Assembly: GCA_035308905.1 (NCBI GenBank)
Contig: DATGFS010000030.1
Coordinates: 1 to 64,000 of the forward strand
Direction of reading: 5' to 3'
Source: a bacterium
GTDB taxonomy: Bacteria; Sysuimicrobiota; Sysuimicrobiia; Sysuimicrobiales; Segetimicrobiaceae
Length of the DNA stretch: 64,000 nt
Shown here: piece by piece, positions 43,362 to 53,327 of the stretch
Layout of the letters: the number at the start of each line of letters is the position of its first letter
Position numbering within the stretch: the first letter of the stretch is position 1
Notes under the pieces: generated by a model
What the model was told of the DNA's origin: nothing
The model's database searches: none
What the model saw: only the letters and a program-made list of their open reading frames with translations
Translations under genes and position numbers: made by a program

Positions 43362-43904
43362 TTACTCGCGAGGCGCGGCCGTCCCTGCCCGGGTCAGCAG
43401 ATAGGATGGATGGTGAAAGCCCGTCGGCGCATAGAGTTCGTGGTGCGTGAACCGAAAGCCGAGTTTCTCGAGCACCCGCCGCGAGGGCGCGTTGTCCGGA
43501 TGGTGACCGGCAAACAGCGCCGCGGCGCCAATCGTCTCGAACGCGAACGTCACGACCGCCTGCGCGGCCTCCGTGGCAAGCCCCTGCCCCCAGTACGGGG
43601 TCCGAAGATGAAAGCCGAGTTCGTAGATGCGGTCCTCCGGGCGATACGGCCGCAGGCCGGCGCAGCCGGCGTGCTCGCCGCCCGCGAGCAGAAAGATCGG
43701 CCAGTACTGCACGCCGTGCGCGCGCATCGACGCGATCTCGGAGCCGAGCCGCGCCTCCGCGGCGTCGGCGGACAGCGGGCCCCCGATCAAGCGTGTCACT
43801 CCGGGATCACCCCAGAGGGCCAGGGCCAGCGGCAGATCGTCCGGCTGCCAGCGCGCGAAGCCGAGCCGGGCGGTCGTGAGAAAATACGCCCGGGGCACCG
43901 TCAC
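43362..43904 (-). CDS. GNAT-family N-acetyltransferase (RimJ/RimL-like)
   Basis: 180 residues. TTARLGFARWQPDDLPLALALWGD at the start, the LGFHLRTPYWGQGLATEAAQAVV acetyl-CoA loop (core YWGQGLATEA), and HPDNAPSRRVLEKLGFR near the end. Acetylates an amine of a small molecule or protein N-terminus. GTG start overlaps the LLM gene stop by four bases. Confidence 0.9.
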   Translation of the reverse strand: MTVPRAYFLTTARLGFARWQPDDLPLALALWGDPGVTRLIGGPLSADAAEARLGSEIASMRAHGVQYWPIFLLAGGEHAGCAGLRPYRPEDRIYELGFHLRTPYWGQGLATEAAQAVVTFAFETIGAAALFAGHHPDNAPSRRVLEKLGFRFTHHELYAPTGFHHPSYLLTRAGTAAPRE

Positions 43905-44839
43905 CCCCGGCCGCGTCCGGCGACCGGCAGCGCGCGAACTGCGGGGACCAGCTCTGCGCCCCAGCGCTCCAGGACGGCGGGGTCGTAGACCTTCGCTTTC
44001 TCCGATCCCAGGATCACCGTGTCGATGCCCAGGCCGGCCAGGGTCCGGCAGTAGTCGATCGCCTGTGTGATCGACGTCGTCTCATTCGGCGTGGCGCGCC
44101 GCGAGACGTGGACCGTTTTTTCGATGGCGTCGTACGGCCGGCTGAGCCGCTCGCAGTGCCCGCGCAGCACGGCCAGCTTGTGGGCGAGCTGCTCGAAGGT
44201 GAGGCGGTCCTGAAGATTGCAGGCGTCGGCATACTGGGCGACCATGCGCAGGGTTTTCCGCTCGCCTTCGCCGCCGATCAGGATCGGCGGATGCGGCCGC
44301 TGCAGCGCCTGCGGCACGTTAAGGGTCCGCTCGAGCTGGTAGTGCCTGCCGCGGAACGGCTTCGCCCGGTCGTACTTCCCCTCGTCCGCCCACATCTGCA
44401 GCGCGATCTGCAGGGTCTCTTCGAGGCGCTCGAAGCGCTCGGCGCGGGCTGGAAACGGGATCCCGAGCGCGCGATGCTCCTCCTCGAACCACCCGGCGCC
44501 GACGCCGAAGATGGCGCGCCCGCGCGACAGCACGTCGAGGCTGGTGACCTGCTTGACCAGCGCGCCGGGATGCCGGTAGGTGGCGGAAACGACCATGGTG
44601 CCGAGCTTGATCGTGCTCGTGACGCCGGCCATAAACGCCAGGACGCCGTAGGCTTCGAGCATTTCGCGGTCGGTCACGCCGGACCCGACCGGCGGTTCGT
44701 CCCAGAAGAAATGGTCCCATACCCAGAGACTCTCGAACCCCGCGGCCTCGGCGCGCCGCGCCATCGCCGCGATCTCCGGGCCGAGCTTCGCCGGCCCGCC
44801 GGGCGCGGTGAAGTTGGCCACGCTCAAGCCGATGTGCAT
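43901..44839 (-). CDS. LLM-class, probably F420-dependent oxidoreductase
   Basis: 312 residues, luciferase-like TIM barrel. Marks: FESLWVWDHFFW near residue 35, GTMVVSATYRHPGALVKQVTSLDVLSRGRAIFGVGAGW (core TSLDVLSRGRAIFGVGAGW), ERFERLEETL and PPILIGGEGE. The family uses F420 or FMN; the TIGR-style F420 subgroup pattern is likely. Substrate unknown. Lies two bases from the class III aminotransferase gene. Confidence 0.88.
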   Translation of the reverse strand: MHIGLSVANFTAPGGPAKLGPEIAAMARRAEAAGFESLWVWDHFFWDEPPVGSGVTDREMLEAYGVLAFMAGVTSTIKLGTMVVSATYRHPGALVKQVTSLDVLSRGRAIFGVGAGWFEEEHRALGIPFPARAERFERLEETLQIALQMWADEGKYDRAKPFRGRHYQLERTLNVPQALQRPHPPILIGGEGERKTLRMVAQYADACNLQDRLTFEQLAHKLAVLRGHCERLSRPYDAIEKTVHVSRRATPNETTSITQAIDYCRTLAGLGIDTVILGSEKAKVYDPAVLERWGAELVPAVRALPVAGRGRG

Positions 44840-44840
44840 G

Positions 44841-46214
44841 CTACCGGCTGCCGCCCGCGACGCCCGCTGGCTTGGCGTGCTTCATCTCCTTGAACACCCC
44901 GTCTGCGACGTCCAGGATCTTATCGACGTCCGCCTGCGTGTGGGCTGCGGACATGAACCACGGGCGCGGCACCGCGAAGACGCCGTTTGCGAGCAGCCCG
45001 TGCGAGAACTCGGTCGCGCGGGCGAAGTCTTCGCCGGACCGTTCGCGGATGGTCGTCAGGTGGTCCAGACCAAAATGCACCTGGAACATCGACTTCACGC
45101 CCGTGATCGCCAGCGTAATCCCGTGATCCGTCGCGAGCCGCTTCAAACCGCCGCACAGCCGCTCGGTCATCACGTCGAGCTGGCGGTACACGTCCCCCTC
45201 TTCCAAAACCTTGATCGTGGCGAGGCCGGCGGCCATGGACACGGCGTTTCCGGAGAACGTGCCGGACTGGCTGATCCGCCCCTGGTCCTCGGACGGTCTG
45301 CCCGTCGGCGTGACCAGCCGGTCCATCAGGTCGCGCCGGCCGGCGTACCCGCCGATCGGGAAGCCGCCGCCCAGGATCTTGCCGAGCGTCACGAGATCCG
45401 GCTTGATGCCGTAATGCTCGCTCGCCCCGCCGAGTCCCAAGCGGAAGTTGGTCACCACCTCGTCCAGGATGAGCGGGATGTCGCGCTTGGCCGTCGCCTC
45501 GCGGATCGCGTGGATGAACTCGCGCGTCGCCGGCACGCAGCCCATCCCAAAGCCGGCGACCGGCTCCATGATCACCGCGGCCAGTTCGTCGGCGTGCGCG
45601 GCGATGAGCGCGGTGGCCCGCTCGGGATCGTTGTAGGGCAGGATCACCAAATCCCGCAGGGTGCTCTTCGCGACGCCGCTGTGATTGAGGGACGGCTCGG
45701 GGGCGTCGACGGGACCGGCGATGGTGCTCGTGCTGACCTGCACGAGATCGTGCTGGCCGTCGTAGTTGCCTTCGAACTTGGCGACCTTGTCGCGCTTCCG
45801 GTAGGCCCGGGCGACCCGGATCGCCATCAGCGTGGCCTCGGTGCCGGTGTTGACGAAGCGGACCATCTCGGCGCAGGCCATGTGCCTGCGCACCTTGCGC
45901 GCGAGTTCCACCTCGAGCTCCGTCGCCATGCCGGGCAGCGGCCCCGAGGACAGCCGCTCCCGGACCGCCGCCATGACGGGAGCCGGCGCGTGGCCGAGAA
46001 TGTGGATGCCGAGGCCCATCACGAGGTCGATGTACGTGTTGCCGTCGATGTCGGTCACGTAGGCGCCTCGGGCGTCCCGGAAGTACAGCGGGTACGGCGA
46101 AATGGCCTTGGTGTTGGCGGCGACGCCGCCCGGCAGTACGAGCTTGGCCTCCTCGTACACCGCCCGGGACTTCTGGGTGCGGCTCCTCACGCGTTCTTCG
46201 AAGATGCTGGCCAT
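44841..46214 (-). CDS. Class III PLP aminotransferase (glutamate-1-semialdehyde-aminomutase-like)
   Basis: 457 residues. LVLPGGVAANTK and DIDGNTYIDLVMGLGIHILGH at the N-terminus, FVNTGTEATLMAIRVARAY for the cofactor phosphate, PLILDEVVTNFRLGLGGAS, and the PLP lysine in LVTLGKILGGGFPIGGYAG. It is HemL-like in sequence but stands outside any heme operon and carries a C-terminal extension, so a catabolic transaminase or aminomutase is more likely than HemL. ATG at 46214 with AGGGGGAG. Confidence 0.87.
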   Translation of the reverse strand: MASIFEERVRSRTQKSRAVYEEAKLVLPGGVAANTKAISPYPLYFRDARGAYVTDIDGNTYIDLVMGLGIHILGHAPAPVMAAVRERLSSGPLPGMATELEVELARKVRRHMACAEMVRFVNTGTEATLMAIRVARAYRKRDKVAKFEGNYDGQHDLVQVSTSTIAGPVDAPEPSLNHSGVAKSTLRDLVILPYNDPERATALIAAHADELAAVIMEPVAGFGMGCVPATREFIHAIREATAKRDIPLILDEVVTNFRLGLGGASEHYGIKPDLVTLGKILGGGFPIGGYAGRRDLMDRLVTPTGRPSEDQGRISQSGTFSGNAVSMAAGLATIKVLEEGDVYRQLDVMTERLCGGLKRLATDHGITLAITGVKSMFQVHFGLDHLTTIRERSGEDFARATEFSHGLLANGVFAVPRPWFMSAAHTQADVDKILDVADGVFKEMKHAKPAGVAGGSR

Positions 46215-46224
46215 GCGCTCCCCC

Positions 46225-47319
46225 TCACCGCGAAATTTCGACGCCGTATCGCGCCGCGTCGACCCCCACCGCATCCTGCAGCCGCCCGATTCCGTCCCGA
46301 TCCAGCAGGCGTACCAGGCCCCGCGCCGCCTGCCGCGGCATGCCGGGGCCGCCGTAGACGAAGCCGGTGTACACTTCCACCAAGGTGGCGCCGGCTTTGA
46401 TCTTTTCGTAGGCATCCTCGGCGGTCATGATCCCTCCGACGCCGATGATCGGCACCCGCCCGCCGGTGGCGCGGTAGAGGACGGCCACGGCGTCCGTGGC
46501 GAGCTGCCGGAGCGGCCGCCCGCTGACACCGCCCGGTTCGCGCGCGGCCGGGCTCCCCAGCCCTTCGCGGCGAACGGTGGTGTTGGTGGCGACCAGGCCG
46601 TGCGCCCGGCCCTGCACCGCGTCCGCGACCGCCTCCAGCTCGTCCCTCGTCATGTCGGGCGCCACCTTCACGAACACGGGCTTCTCGCCGAGCGCGCGGT
46701 TGCGCGCGGCGACCGCGTCGAGCAGCGGCACAACGTTCTCGCGGGTTTGAAGCGACCGCAGCCCGGGCGTGTTGGGCGAGGAGACGTTCACGACGATGAA
46801 GTCCGCGTGCGGATGAAGCCGCTCCAACACCCGCACGTAATCCGCCGCGGCGTCCTCGATCGGCGTGTCCTTGTTCTTGCCGACGTTCGCGCCGAGCGGG
46901 ATCGGATATCGGCCGGTCCGGCGGGCCGCCGCCATGCGGGCGGCGACGACGTCCGCGCCCGGCGAGTTGAACCCGAGGCGGTTGATGAGCGCACCGTCCT
47001 CCGGCAGCCGGAACAGCCGCGGTCTCGGGTTGCCCGGCTGAGGCCGCGGCGTGACGGTGCCCACTTCGACGAAGCCGAATCCGAGGCGGGGCCACGCCCA
47101 CAGCGCGCGCGCGGCCTTGTCGCAGCCGGCGGCGAGGCCGATCGGCGAGGGAAATCGCAGCCCGCAGGCCTCGACGGCGAGCCGGGGATCGGCCGGCGCC
47201 GCGGCGACCCCGAGCCGGCTCCACACCGTCCCCGCGGCGCCGAGCGCCGCGAGCGCGAGTTCGTGGCTGCGCTCGGGGTCCAGCCGGAACAGCGCCGGTT
47301 TGACCAGCCGGTCGTACAT
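46225..47319 (-). CDS. pyrD: Dihydroorotate dehydrogenase, class 2
   Basis: Oxidises dihydroorotate with a membrane quinone in pyrimidine synthesis; FMN enzyme. 364 residues. The N-terminal amphipathic helix (LFRLDPERSHELALAALG) marks class 2. Catalytic serine region VNVSSPNTPGLR, phosphate loops IGVGGIMTAEDA and VEVYTGFVYGGP. Its neighbours are a CoxG-like protein and a cyclic amidohydrolase, so it could serve synthesis or, with those, breakdown of a heterocycle. Confidence 0.93.
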   Translation of the reverse strand: MYDRLVKPALFRLDPERSHELALAALGAAGTVWSRLGVAAAPADPRLAVEACGLRFPSPIGLAAGCDKAARALWAWPRLGFGFVEVGTVTPRPQPGNPRPRLFRLPEDGALINRLGFNSPGADVVAARMAAARRTGRYPIPLGANVGKNKDTPIEDAAADYVRVLERLHPHADFIVVNVSSPNTPGLRSLQTRENVVPLLDAVAARNRALGEKPVFVKVAPDMTRDELEAVADAVQGRAHGLVATNTTVRREGLGSPAAREPGGVSGRPLRQLATDAVAVLYRATGGRVPIIGVGGIMTAEDAYEKIKAGATLVEVYTGFVYGGPGMPRQAARGLVRLLDRDGIGRLQDAVGVDAARYGVEISR

Positions 47320-47334
47320 CGCGGGCGTCCGCCG

Positions 47335-47787
47335 CTACCCCGCCTGCTCCAGTTCGCGGCGGACGGCGTCGGCAAATTGCGTCATGATGCCGTCCGCTTT
47401 GTGCTGGATGATGCCGTGTCCGAGCGTGCCTAATTTCCCCAGAATGGTGGTCTCGGACGCGATGCGAAGCGTCGATGCCGCGCCGTCGCCCTCGATCGTG
47501 AGGTCCAGCGTGACCTTGAGCGAGCTGCCCATCGCGGAGTCGCGGCCGGTGGCCTGCGCCTTCAGGCGGCGGTGCTCCTCGACCTCGAGGACGCGGATGT
47601 CCATCGGAAACCGCACCGTGAACGGCCCCACCCGCTCGCTGACGACGCACTCATAGCGCTCGTGCGGCACCACGGTGCGCGCGTCGCGGCATCCCGGCAG
47701 GCACCGGGTGACCCGTTCGACGTCCCAGAGGAAGGCCCACACCCGGTCGCGGGGCGCGCCCACCGCGAGCTCTTTCTCGAATTTCAT
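47335..47787 (-). CDS. CoxG/SRPBCC-family protein
   Basis: 150 residues. KELAVGAPRDRVWAFLWDVERVTRCLPGC is the CoxG-type start (core VWAFLWDVERVTRCLPGC); central strands then SETTILGKLGTLGHGIIQHKADGIM and a C-terminal helix. Relatives accompany molybdenum hydroxylases or bind small hydrophobic ligands. No hydroxylase gene is in the window. Packed between pyrD and the amidohydrolase. Confidence 0.88.
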   Translation of the reverse strand: MKFEKELAVGAPRDRVWAFLWDVERVTRCLPGCRDARTVVPHERYECVVSERVGPFTVRFPMDIRVLEVEEHRRLKAQATGRDSAMGSSLKVTLDLTIEGDGAASTLRIASETTILGKLGTLGHGIIQHKADGIMTQFADAVRRELEQAG

Positions 47788-47804
47788 CTCGCGGCCCCCG
47801 GCAT

Positions 47805-49169
47805 CTAGACGGCCGGCGTCTGCAGTTCGCCGCGCGGCTTCCCGACGATCTCGCCGCCCTCCATGACCACCTGGCCGCGGACGATCGTGTAGACGGGCAG
47901 GCCCTTGACCTTGAAGCCGTGGAACGGCGTGAGCTTGTTCTTGCTGTGGAGGCGGTCCTGGTCGATTGTGCCGTCCTTGGTCATGTCCACGATCGTGACG
48001 TCGCCGTCGGCGCCGCGGCCGAGATGCCCCTTGCGCGGCCAGAGGTTCCACGCCCGCGCCGCGCCCTCCGCCTGCACCTTGACGTAGTGATTGAGCGTCA
48101 TCCGTCCGGCGTTGACCTGCGTCAGCATGAGCGGCACGTTGGTCTCCACGCCGGGCCACCCCGCGGCCGCCTTCCAGATGTCGCCCATCCGGTCGTCGAA
48201 CATCTTCTCATCCCGCGTGTGGGGGGAATGGTCGGTCCCGAGGACCTCGATGGTCCCGTCGAGCAGGCCGCGCCACAACGCCTCGGCGTGCTCGCGGGAC
48301 CGCACCGGCGGATTGATCTTCAGCATGGACCCGAGGTTCATCCGCACCATGTCCTGCCCTTCCATGAGGAGGTAGTGCGGGGTCGTCTCGCCCGTCACGT
48401 CGACGCCGCTGTCCTTTCCCCGGCGCACGAGGTCCACGCCCTCCGCGGCGCTCATGTGGTAGATCATCAATTTGCTCTTGGCCTCGCGCGCGAACAGGAT
48501 CGCCCGGGAGATCGCCTCGGCCTCCGCGACGGACGGCCGCGACTCGAGGTGCGCGAGCGGGTCCGTCCGGCCGGCGTCCTGCAGCTTTTTCCGCAGATAG
48601 AGGATGATCCCGTTGTCCTCGGCGTGCACGCCGCACCGCAGGCCCGTCTGCGCGACGATCCGCCACGCGTCGATGATCTCGCCGTCCTGCGGCGCGGGGA
48701 CGTTGCCCACCGTCTCGCCCATGAAGACCTTGTAGCCGACGACGCCGGCGTCGGCGAGCGGCAGAATCTCCCGGCCGTTGCCTTCGACGATCACCGCGTA
48801 GAGGCCGAAATCGACGTACGAGACGCCGCGCGCGCAGGCGACCTTGGCGTGAAAGCCCTCCACGCTCGAGGTCAGCGGGTTCGTGTTCGGCATGTCGATG
48901 ACGGTGGTAATGCCGCCCGCGGCGGCGGCCTGCGACCCGGTCGAGAAGTCCTCTTTGTAGTCGAGGCCCGGCACGCGGAAGTGGACGTGCGGGTCGATGA
49001 GCCCCGGCAGCACGTGCAGTCCGGTCGCGTCGATGGTGCGCGCGGCCGCGGGCAGGTCGTCGCGGACCAGGATCTCGAGGACCCGGCCGCGCTGGATCAC
49101 CAGATGGCCGCGGCGGCTCGCGGCCGGGCTCACGATCGTGCCGTTCTTGACGATCAGATCGACCGCCAT
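47805..49169 (-). CDS. Cyclic amidohydrolase (dihydroorotase/allantoinase/hydantoinase type)
   Basis: 454 residues, TIM barrel with binuclear metal site: LPGLIDPHVHFRVPG, the carboxylated lysine in VVGYKVFMGE, histidines in CGVHAED and MIYHMSAAEG, and the aspartate in LGTDHSPHT. Length and motifs fit allantoinase or a long-form dihydroorotase. With pyrD 500 bases away a pyrimidine role is possible, but the transporter, LLM and transaminase genes nearby would equally suit catabolism of an imide or ureide. Not resolvable by sequence reading. Confidence 0.85.
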   Translation of the reverse strand: MAVDLIVKNGTIVSPAASRRGHLVIQRGRVLEILVRDDLPAAARTIDATGLHVLPGLIDPHVHFRVPGLDYKEDFSTGSQAAAAGGITTVIDMPNTNPLTSSVEGFHAKVACARGVSYVDFGLYAVIVEGNGREILPLADAGVVGYKVFMGETVGNVPAPQDGEIIDAWRIVAQTGLRCGVHAEDNGIILYLRKKLQDAGRTDPLAHLESRPSVAEAEAISRAILFAREAKSKLMIYHMSAAEGVDLVRRGKDSGVDVTGETTPHYLLMEGQDMVRMNLGSMLKINPPVRSREHAEALWRGLLDGTIEVLGTDHSPHTRDEKMFDDRMGDIWKAAAGWPGVETNVPLMLTQVNAGRMTLNHYVKVQAEGAARAWNLWPRKGHLGRGADGDVTIVDMTKDGTIDQDRLHSKNKLTPFHGFKVKGLPVYTIVRGQVVMEGGEIVGKPRGELQTPAV

Positions 49170-49194
49170 TCGCGCCTCCCTGACGCGGGTCCGC

Positions 49195-50202
49195 TCACGG
49201 ACGAAGACGCGGCCGCACGCGTTCGGCGAGGAGCCGCATGGCGCCCGTCACGATCTCGTGCGGCATCCCGGGGAAGTTCACCCGGAAGATCATCGTCGTA
49301 GCGCCGGTCAGCGCCGCGCACCGGTTCACCTCGTCAGCGCAGCGCGCTGGATCGCCGAGGATGAAGCGGTCCTGCGCAAGCCCCTCGAAAGCCTGCGTCA
49401 TGTCGTCGCCCGCCGGCAGCGCGCGGTGCTGCCCCCAGGCCACGTACGCCTCGTACTTCTTCTCCACGTACGGGCGCGCGAGCTCGATCGCGCGGGCGGC
49501 GGTGTCCGCGACGAACAACTCGCGGCGCATCGGCAGCTCCGCGGGAAACGGCTTGCCGGCGCGCGTGAGGGCCGCGCGGTAGATGCCGGTCTGCCGGACG
49601 ATCGTCGCCAGCGTCGCGTGCGGATTGATGACCCACGTGTCGCCGAGCTCCGCCGCGCGCTCCACGGCGCGGTCGTTGTTCGCCGCCATCCACACCGGCG
49701 GGCCGGGACGCTGCAGCGGCCGCAGGCCGATGCGGACGCCGTCGAGCCGGCAGTACGGCCGGTCGAGCGTCGCCGGTTCGCCCGCCCACAGCTGCCGGAT
49801 CACGCGGAGATGCTCCCGCAGGCGCCGGACCCGCTCGCCTTTACCGACGCCGAAGGCCCGATCTTCGACGTCTCGGTAGCCGAGGCCCACGCCGAAGATG
49901 AACCGGCCGCCGGTGATCACGTCGAGGGACGCCGCTTCCTCGGCCAGCGCCGCGGGGTTGAGGAGCGGCAGCAGGTAGATGGAGACGCCGATGCGCATCG
50001 TGCCGGCCTCGGCCGCCGCCCGGGCCACCGAGACCGCCGGCTGCAGCATCGCGAACTCGCTGATGAGGTAGTGCTGCCCGAGTACGATGAGATCGAAGCC
50101 GAGGCTCCTCGCGAGGCGGACCTGTTCGAGGATCTCGTTCCACCGGTCCGCGAGCGAATCACCCGGCGGGTGCTGATTGACCAGCATCAGGCCGACCCGC
50201 AT
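49195..50202 (-). CDS. LLM-class flavin/F420-dependent oxidoreductase
   Basis: 335 residues. GLMLVNQHPPGD start, FDLIVLGQHYLI, RIGVSIYLLPLLNPAALAEEAASLDVITGGRFIFGVGLGY (core EEAASLDVITGGRFIFGVG) and PPVWMAANN. Luciferase-like fold; bacterial luciferase or F420-type. It is not a close RutA by its motifs. Lies 25 bases upstream of the amidohydrolase gene. Confidence 0.87.
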   Translation of the reverse strand: MRVGLMLVNQHPPGDSLADRWNEILEQVRLARSLGFDLIVLGQHYLISEFAMLQPAVSVARAAAEAGTMRIGVSIYLLPLLNPAALAEEAASLDVITGGRFIFGVGLGYRDVEDRAFGVGKGERVRRLREHLRVIRQLWAGEPATLDRPYCRLDGVRIGLRPLQRPGPPVWMAANNDRAVERAAELGDTWVINPHATLATIVRQTGIYRAALTRAGKPFPAELPMRRELFVADTAARAIELARPYVEKKYEAYVAWGQHRALPAGDDMTQAFEGLAQDRFILGDPARCADEVNRCAALTGATTMIFRVNFPGMPHEIVTGAMRLLAERVRPRLRP

Positions 50203-50277
50203 GCCTACACCTTCGCGTCGGCGAAGGACCCGGCCTTCGTCAGAAGAACCCGGGGCCCCCAGCGTATTCGCGTCGGT

Positions 50278-51249
50278 TCAGCGAATTCGTTGGGGCGGGC
50301 GTCCGGCCTCCGCGGGGGTCGCGGGGCCCGCGGCCAGATACCGCCCCGGCAGCGTCCGACCGATCACGCCGGCCAGCCAGCGCGACGTGCCGGCGACGGC
50401 GTCGATCTCCACGCCGGTCTCCACCCCCACTCCGTGCAACATATAGAGGAGATCTTCCGTCGCGAGGTTCCCGGAGGCGCCGGGTGCGTACGGACAGCCC
50501 CCGAGCCCGCCCGCGGCGCCGTCGACGGTGGTGACGCCGGCCTCGAGGGCGGCGAGCACGTTCGCGAGCGCCGTGCCGCGGGTGTCGTGCAGGTGGACCG
50601 CGACGCGCGCGACCGAAATGTCTCCCGCTACCCGCTCTACGAGCGCCGCCACCTCGCCCGGCGTCGCGGCGCCGATCGTGTCGCTGAGGGCGATCTCATA
50701 GCAGCCCATCTCGGCCAGGGCCGCGGCGACCCGGCGCGCCGCATCGGGCGCGACCCGGCCGGTGTACGGGCACCACCACGCCGTGGAGACGTAGGCGCGC
50801 ACGCGCCGCCCGTGCTCCGCCGCCATCGCGAGCACGTCGCGAAACCGGACCAGCGACTCCGCGATGGTCATGTTGATGTTGTGGCGGGCGAACGCGTCGG
50901 ACGCGGCCGTGAACACCGCGACCTCACCGGCGCCGGATGCGAGCGCGCGCTCCATGCCGTGGCGGTTGGGAACCAGGGCCGACAGCACCGGGGCGCCGGC
51001 GTGCGCGGTCGGCCCCGGCGTCCCGTCCGCGGCCGCGGTGAGGCGCCGGAACAGCGCGTCCGTTCCGGCCATTTGCGGAACGCGGTCCTCCCGGACGAAC
51101 GCTCCCGCCTCGATCTGGGGCAGCCCGCACGCGGCGAGCCGCCGTACGAACTCCACCTTCTGGTCCAGCGAGAGCACGGCCGATTCGTTCTGGAGCCCGT
51201 CGCGCGGGCCGACCTCGACGACGCGCACATGCCGCGGCACAGGCATCAC
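50278..51249 (-). CDS. Hydroxymethylglutaryl-CoA lyase
   Basis: Cleaves HMG-CoA to acetyl-CoA and acetoacetate, the last step of leucine breakdown. 323 residues. DRE-TIM fold: [11 protein letters not shown] at the N-terminus, [16 protein letters not shown] for the metal histidines, and the active-site cysteine loop [15 protein letters not shown]. Start is GTG at 51249 or ATG at 51246, both joined to the biotinyl gene stop. A C-terminal Pro/Ala tail follows. Confidence 0.93.
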   Translation of the reverse strand: MMPVPRHVRVVEVGPRDGLQNESAVLSLDQKVEFVRRLAACGLPQIEAGAFVREDRVPQMAGTDALFRRLTAAADGTPGPTAHAGAPVLSALVPNRHGMERALASGAGEVAVFTAASDAFARHNINMTIAESLVRFRDVLAMAAEHGRRVRAYVSTAWWCPYTGRVAPDAARRVAAALAEMGCYEIALSDTIGAATPGEVAALVERVAGDISVARVAVHLHDTRGTALANVLAALEAGVTTVDGAAGGLGGCPYAPGASGNLATEDLLYMLHGVGVETGVEIDAVAGTSRWLAGVIGRTLPGRYLAAGPATPAEAGRPPQRIR

Positions 51250-51791
51250 GGACCGTGCTCCGTCGCGTCCGCCGGGGCCGCGCCGGCGGCGTGCAGTTCG
51301 GCCACGACGGCGCCGGCCTCTACCTGCTCGCCCTGCCGGACGCGCAGCGCGACGACCCGGCCGGCGTGCGGCGCGCGAATGACGTGCTCCATCTTCATCG
51401 CCTCGACCACGACGATCGGCTGCCCGGCCGTCACGGTCTCACCCTCGCTCACGGCGACGCGCGTCACCGTCCCCGGCATCGGGACCTCCAGGCCTTCCGG
51501 CCGGCGCGCCGTCGGACGCCGCGCGACGGCGTCCCCGATCCGGACAGGGAGCGTCTCTCCGCCGACCTGCAGCCAGCGGACGCCGGCGTGCTCCACCGAC
51601 CGGACGATGTGCGCCGCCCCCTGCTCGTCGACGACACGCCACGTGGTCGGACCGAGCCGCTCGAGGCGGAGCTGGATCTCACGGCCGGCGACGCGCACCG
51701 CCACCGCCTGGGCGCCGGCGCCGTCCCGTGGAGACGGGGTGACCTGCGCGCGGACGCGTCGGTCGCCCGCCCGCATCACGATCTCAGTCAT
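51246..51791 (-). CDS. Biotinyl domain subunit of an acyl-CoA carboxylase
   Basis: 181 residues. The C-terminal biotinyl domain carries the modified lysine at residue 133 in [15 protein letters not shown]. Residues 1-100 (strands such as [18 protein letters not shown]) resemble the BT linker domain that in methylcrotonyl-CoA carboxylase alpha joins biotin carboxylase to the biotinyl domain. So the alpha chain is split here, with the break before BT. ATG overlaps the biotin carboxylase stop by eight bases. Confidence 0.92.
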   Translation of the reverse strand: MTEIVMRAGDRRVRAQVTPSPRDGAGAQAVAVRVAGREIQLRLERLGPTTWRVVDEQGAAHIVRSVEHAGVRWLQVGGETLPVRIGDAVARRPTARRPEGLEVPMPGTVTRVAVSEGETVTAGQPIVVVEAMKMEHVIRAPHAGRVVALRVRQGEQVEAGAVVAELHAAGAAPADATEHGP

Positions 51792-53322
51792 GCGGCCCGC
51801 CGATCCGCCAGCCGGAGGCGGTCTCCCACGGATCCCACGCGACCGGGTCCACGCGGCCGGCGGCGCCGCCAGCCGGCGGCGCCGGCCGCGGCTGCGTGAC
51901 GGCGATCGCCGCCGCCACGGCCAGGGCGCGCGGCGACGGGTCCGGCTGCCATCCGGTGAAATGCCGTTCGAGGAAGTCGGTCGTGGTCTCCGCCCGGCGA
52001 AACGCCTCGTGCGCGATCACGGCCCGCAGAAACTCGAGGTTCGTGCCGCAGCCGAGGATGACGAAGCGGCCCAGCGCCTGCTGCATCCGCGCCACCGCGC
52101 CGGCGCGGGTGCGGTCCCAGACGATGACCTTCGCGAGCAGCGAATCGTACACCGCGGGCACCTGCCAGCCTTCGCGGATCCCGGAATCGACCCGGATCCA
52201 CGGCCCCGCCGGCTCGTCCAGCACGAGGATGGGCCCCGGCGACGGCCGGAAGCCGTCCGCGGGGTCCTCGGCGCAGACACGGCACTCCAGCGCGTGGCCT
52301 CGCGGGGCGGCCGCGTCCGCGGACGGAATCCCGGCGGCATCCAGGGGCTCCCCCGCCGCGATCCGGAGCTGCGATTTCACCAAATCGACGCCGGCGACGA
52401 ACTCGGTCACCGGATGCTCGACCTGCAGCCGGGTGTTGACCTCGAGAAAATAGAACTGCCCGCCGGGCTCCATGAGGAACTCCACCGTCCCGGCGTTGAC
52501 GTAGCCGGCGGCATTTGCCACCGCGACGGCCGCGGCCGCCAGGCGGGCGCGCCCGGCGGGGTCGACCCGCGCCGACGGGGCTTCCTCGATCAGCTTCTGG
52601 TGGCGCCGCTGCACGCTGCACTCGCGCTCCCCGAGCGCGGCCGTGCGCCCGTCCCCGTCGGCCACGATCTGGACTTCGACGTGCCGGACCTCGGGCAGCT
52701 GACGCTCAAGGAACAGCCGGCCGTCGCCGAAGGCCGCGCGCGCCTCGCGCTCGGCGGACGCAAGCGCGCCGCGCAGGTCGTCCGCACGCTCGACGACCCG
52801 CATGCCCCGGCCGCCGCCGCCGGCGGCGGCCTTGACGAGCAGCGGATAGCCGAGCTGCTCCGCCGCCGCGGCGAACGCGTCCGGCCCCCCGCCCCCCGCC
52901 CGCCCTTCGGGCGTGAACCCGGGGATGACCGGTACGCCGGAGCGCTCCGCGATCGCCCGCGCTGCGGTCTTGTCGCCGAGGCGGGCGATGACCTCGGCCG
53001 GCGGGCCGACAAAGCGCAGCCCCGCGGCGGTCACCGCGTCGGCGAACGCCGCGGATTCGGCGAGAAACCCGTACCCCGGATGGACCGCGTCGGCCCCCGA
53101 CCGGCGCGCCGCGTCGATCAGGCGGTCCTGGCGCAGGTAGCTCTCGCGCGGATCGGACGGACCGAGATGCTCGGTGCGGTCGGCCAGGCGCGCGTGCGGC
53201 GCGTCGAGATCGGCGTCGCTCGCGACCGCGACGGTTTCGAGCCCGAGCTCGCGGCACGCGCGGATGACGCGCACGGCGATCTCGCCCCGGTTGGCCACGA
53301 GAACGCGGCGCAGGCCTTTCAT
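51784..53322 (-). CDS. Biotin carboxylase subunit (methylcrotonyl-CoA carboxylase type)
   Basis: 512 residues. [22 protein letters not shown] start, ATP-grasp [14 protein letters not shown], biotin/bicarbonate site [27 protein letters not shown] (core [16 protein letters not shown]), then the carboxylase C-terminal domain. About 60 residues longer than AccC; the tail ([11 protein letters not shown]) belongs to the start of the linker region. Located between the carboxyltransferase gene (five-base gap) and the biotinyl gene. Makes carboxybiotin. Confidence 0.94.
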   Translation of the reverse strand: MKGLRRVLVANRGEIAVRVIRACRELGLETVAVASDADLDAPHARLADRTEHLGPSDPRESYLRQDRLIDAARRSGADAVHPGYGFLAESAAFADAVTAAGLRFVGPPAEVIARLGDKTAARAIAERSGVPVIPGFTPEGRAGGGGPDAFAAAAEQLGYPLLVKAAAGGGGRGMRVVERADDLRGALASAEREARAAFGDGRLFLERQLPEVRHVEVQIVADGDGRTAALGERECSVQRRHQKLIEEAPSARVDPAGRARLAAAAVAVANAAGYVNAGTVEFLMEPGGQFYFLEVNTRLQVEHPVTEFVAGVDLVKSQLRIAAGEPLDAAGIPSADAAAPRGHALECRVCAEDPADGFRPSPGPILVLDEPAGPWIRVDSGIREGWQVPAVYDSLLAKVIVWDRTRAGAVARMQQALGRFVILGCGTNLEFLRAVIAHEAFRRAETTTDFLERHFTGWQPDPSPRALAVAAAIAVTQPRPAPPAGGAAGRVDPVAWDPWETASGWRIGGPHD

Positions 53323-53327
53323 TTCAT

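Noticed and set aside
44841-46214. Calling the class III aminotransferase HemL
   Set aside because: No other heme genes are near, and it has a C-terminal extension with catabolic-type neighbours; similarity in the PLP motifs alone does not decide this.
43901-50202. Rut pyrimidine-degradation operon
   Set aside because: The LLM proteins lack RutA-like context and no rutB, rutC, rutD or rutF homologue is visible.
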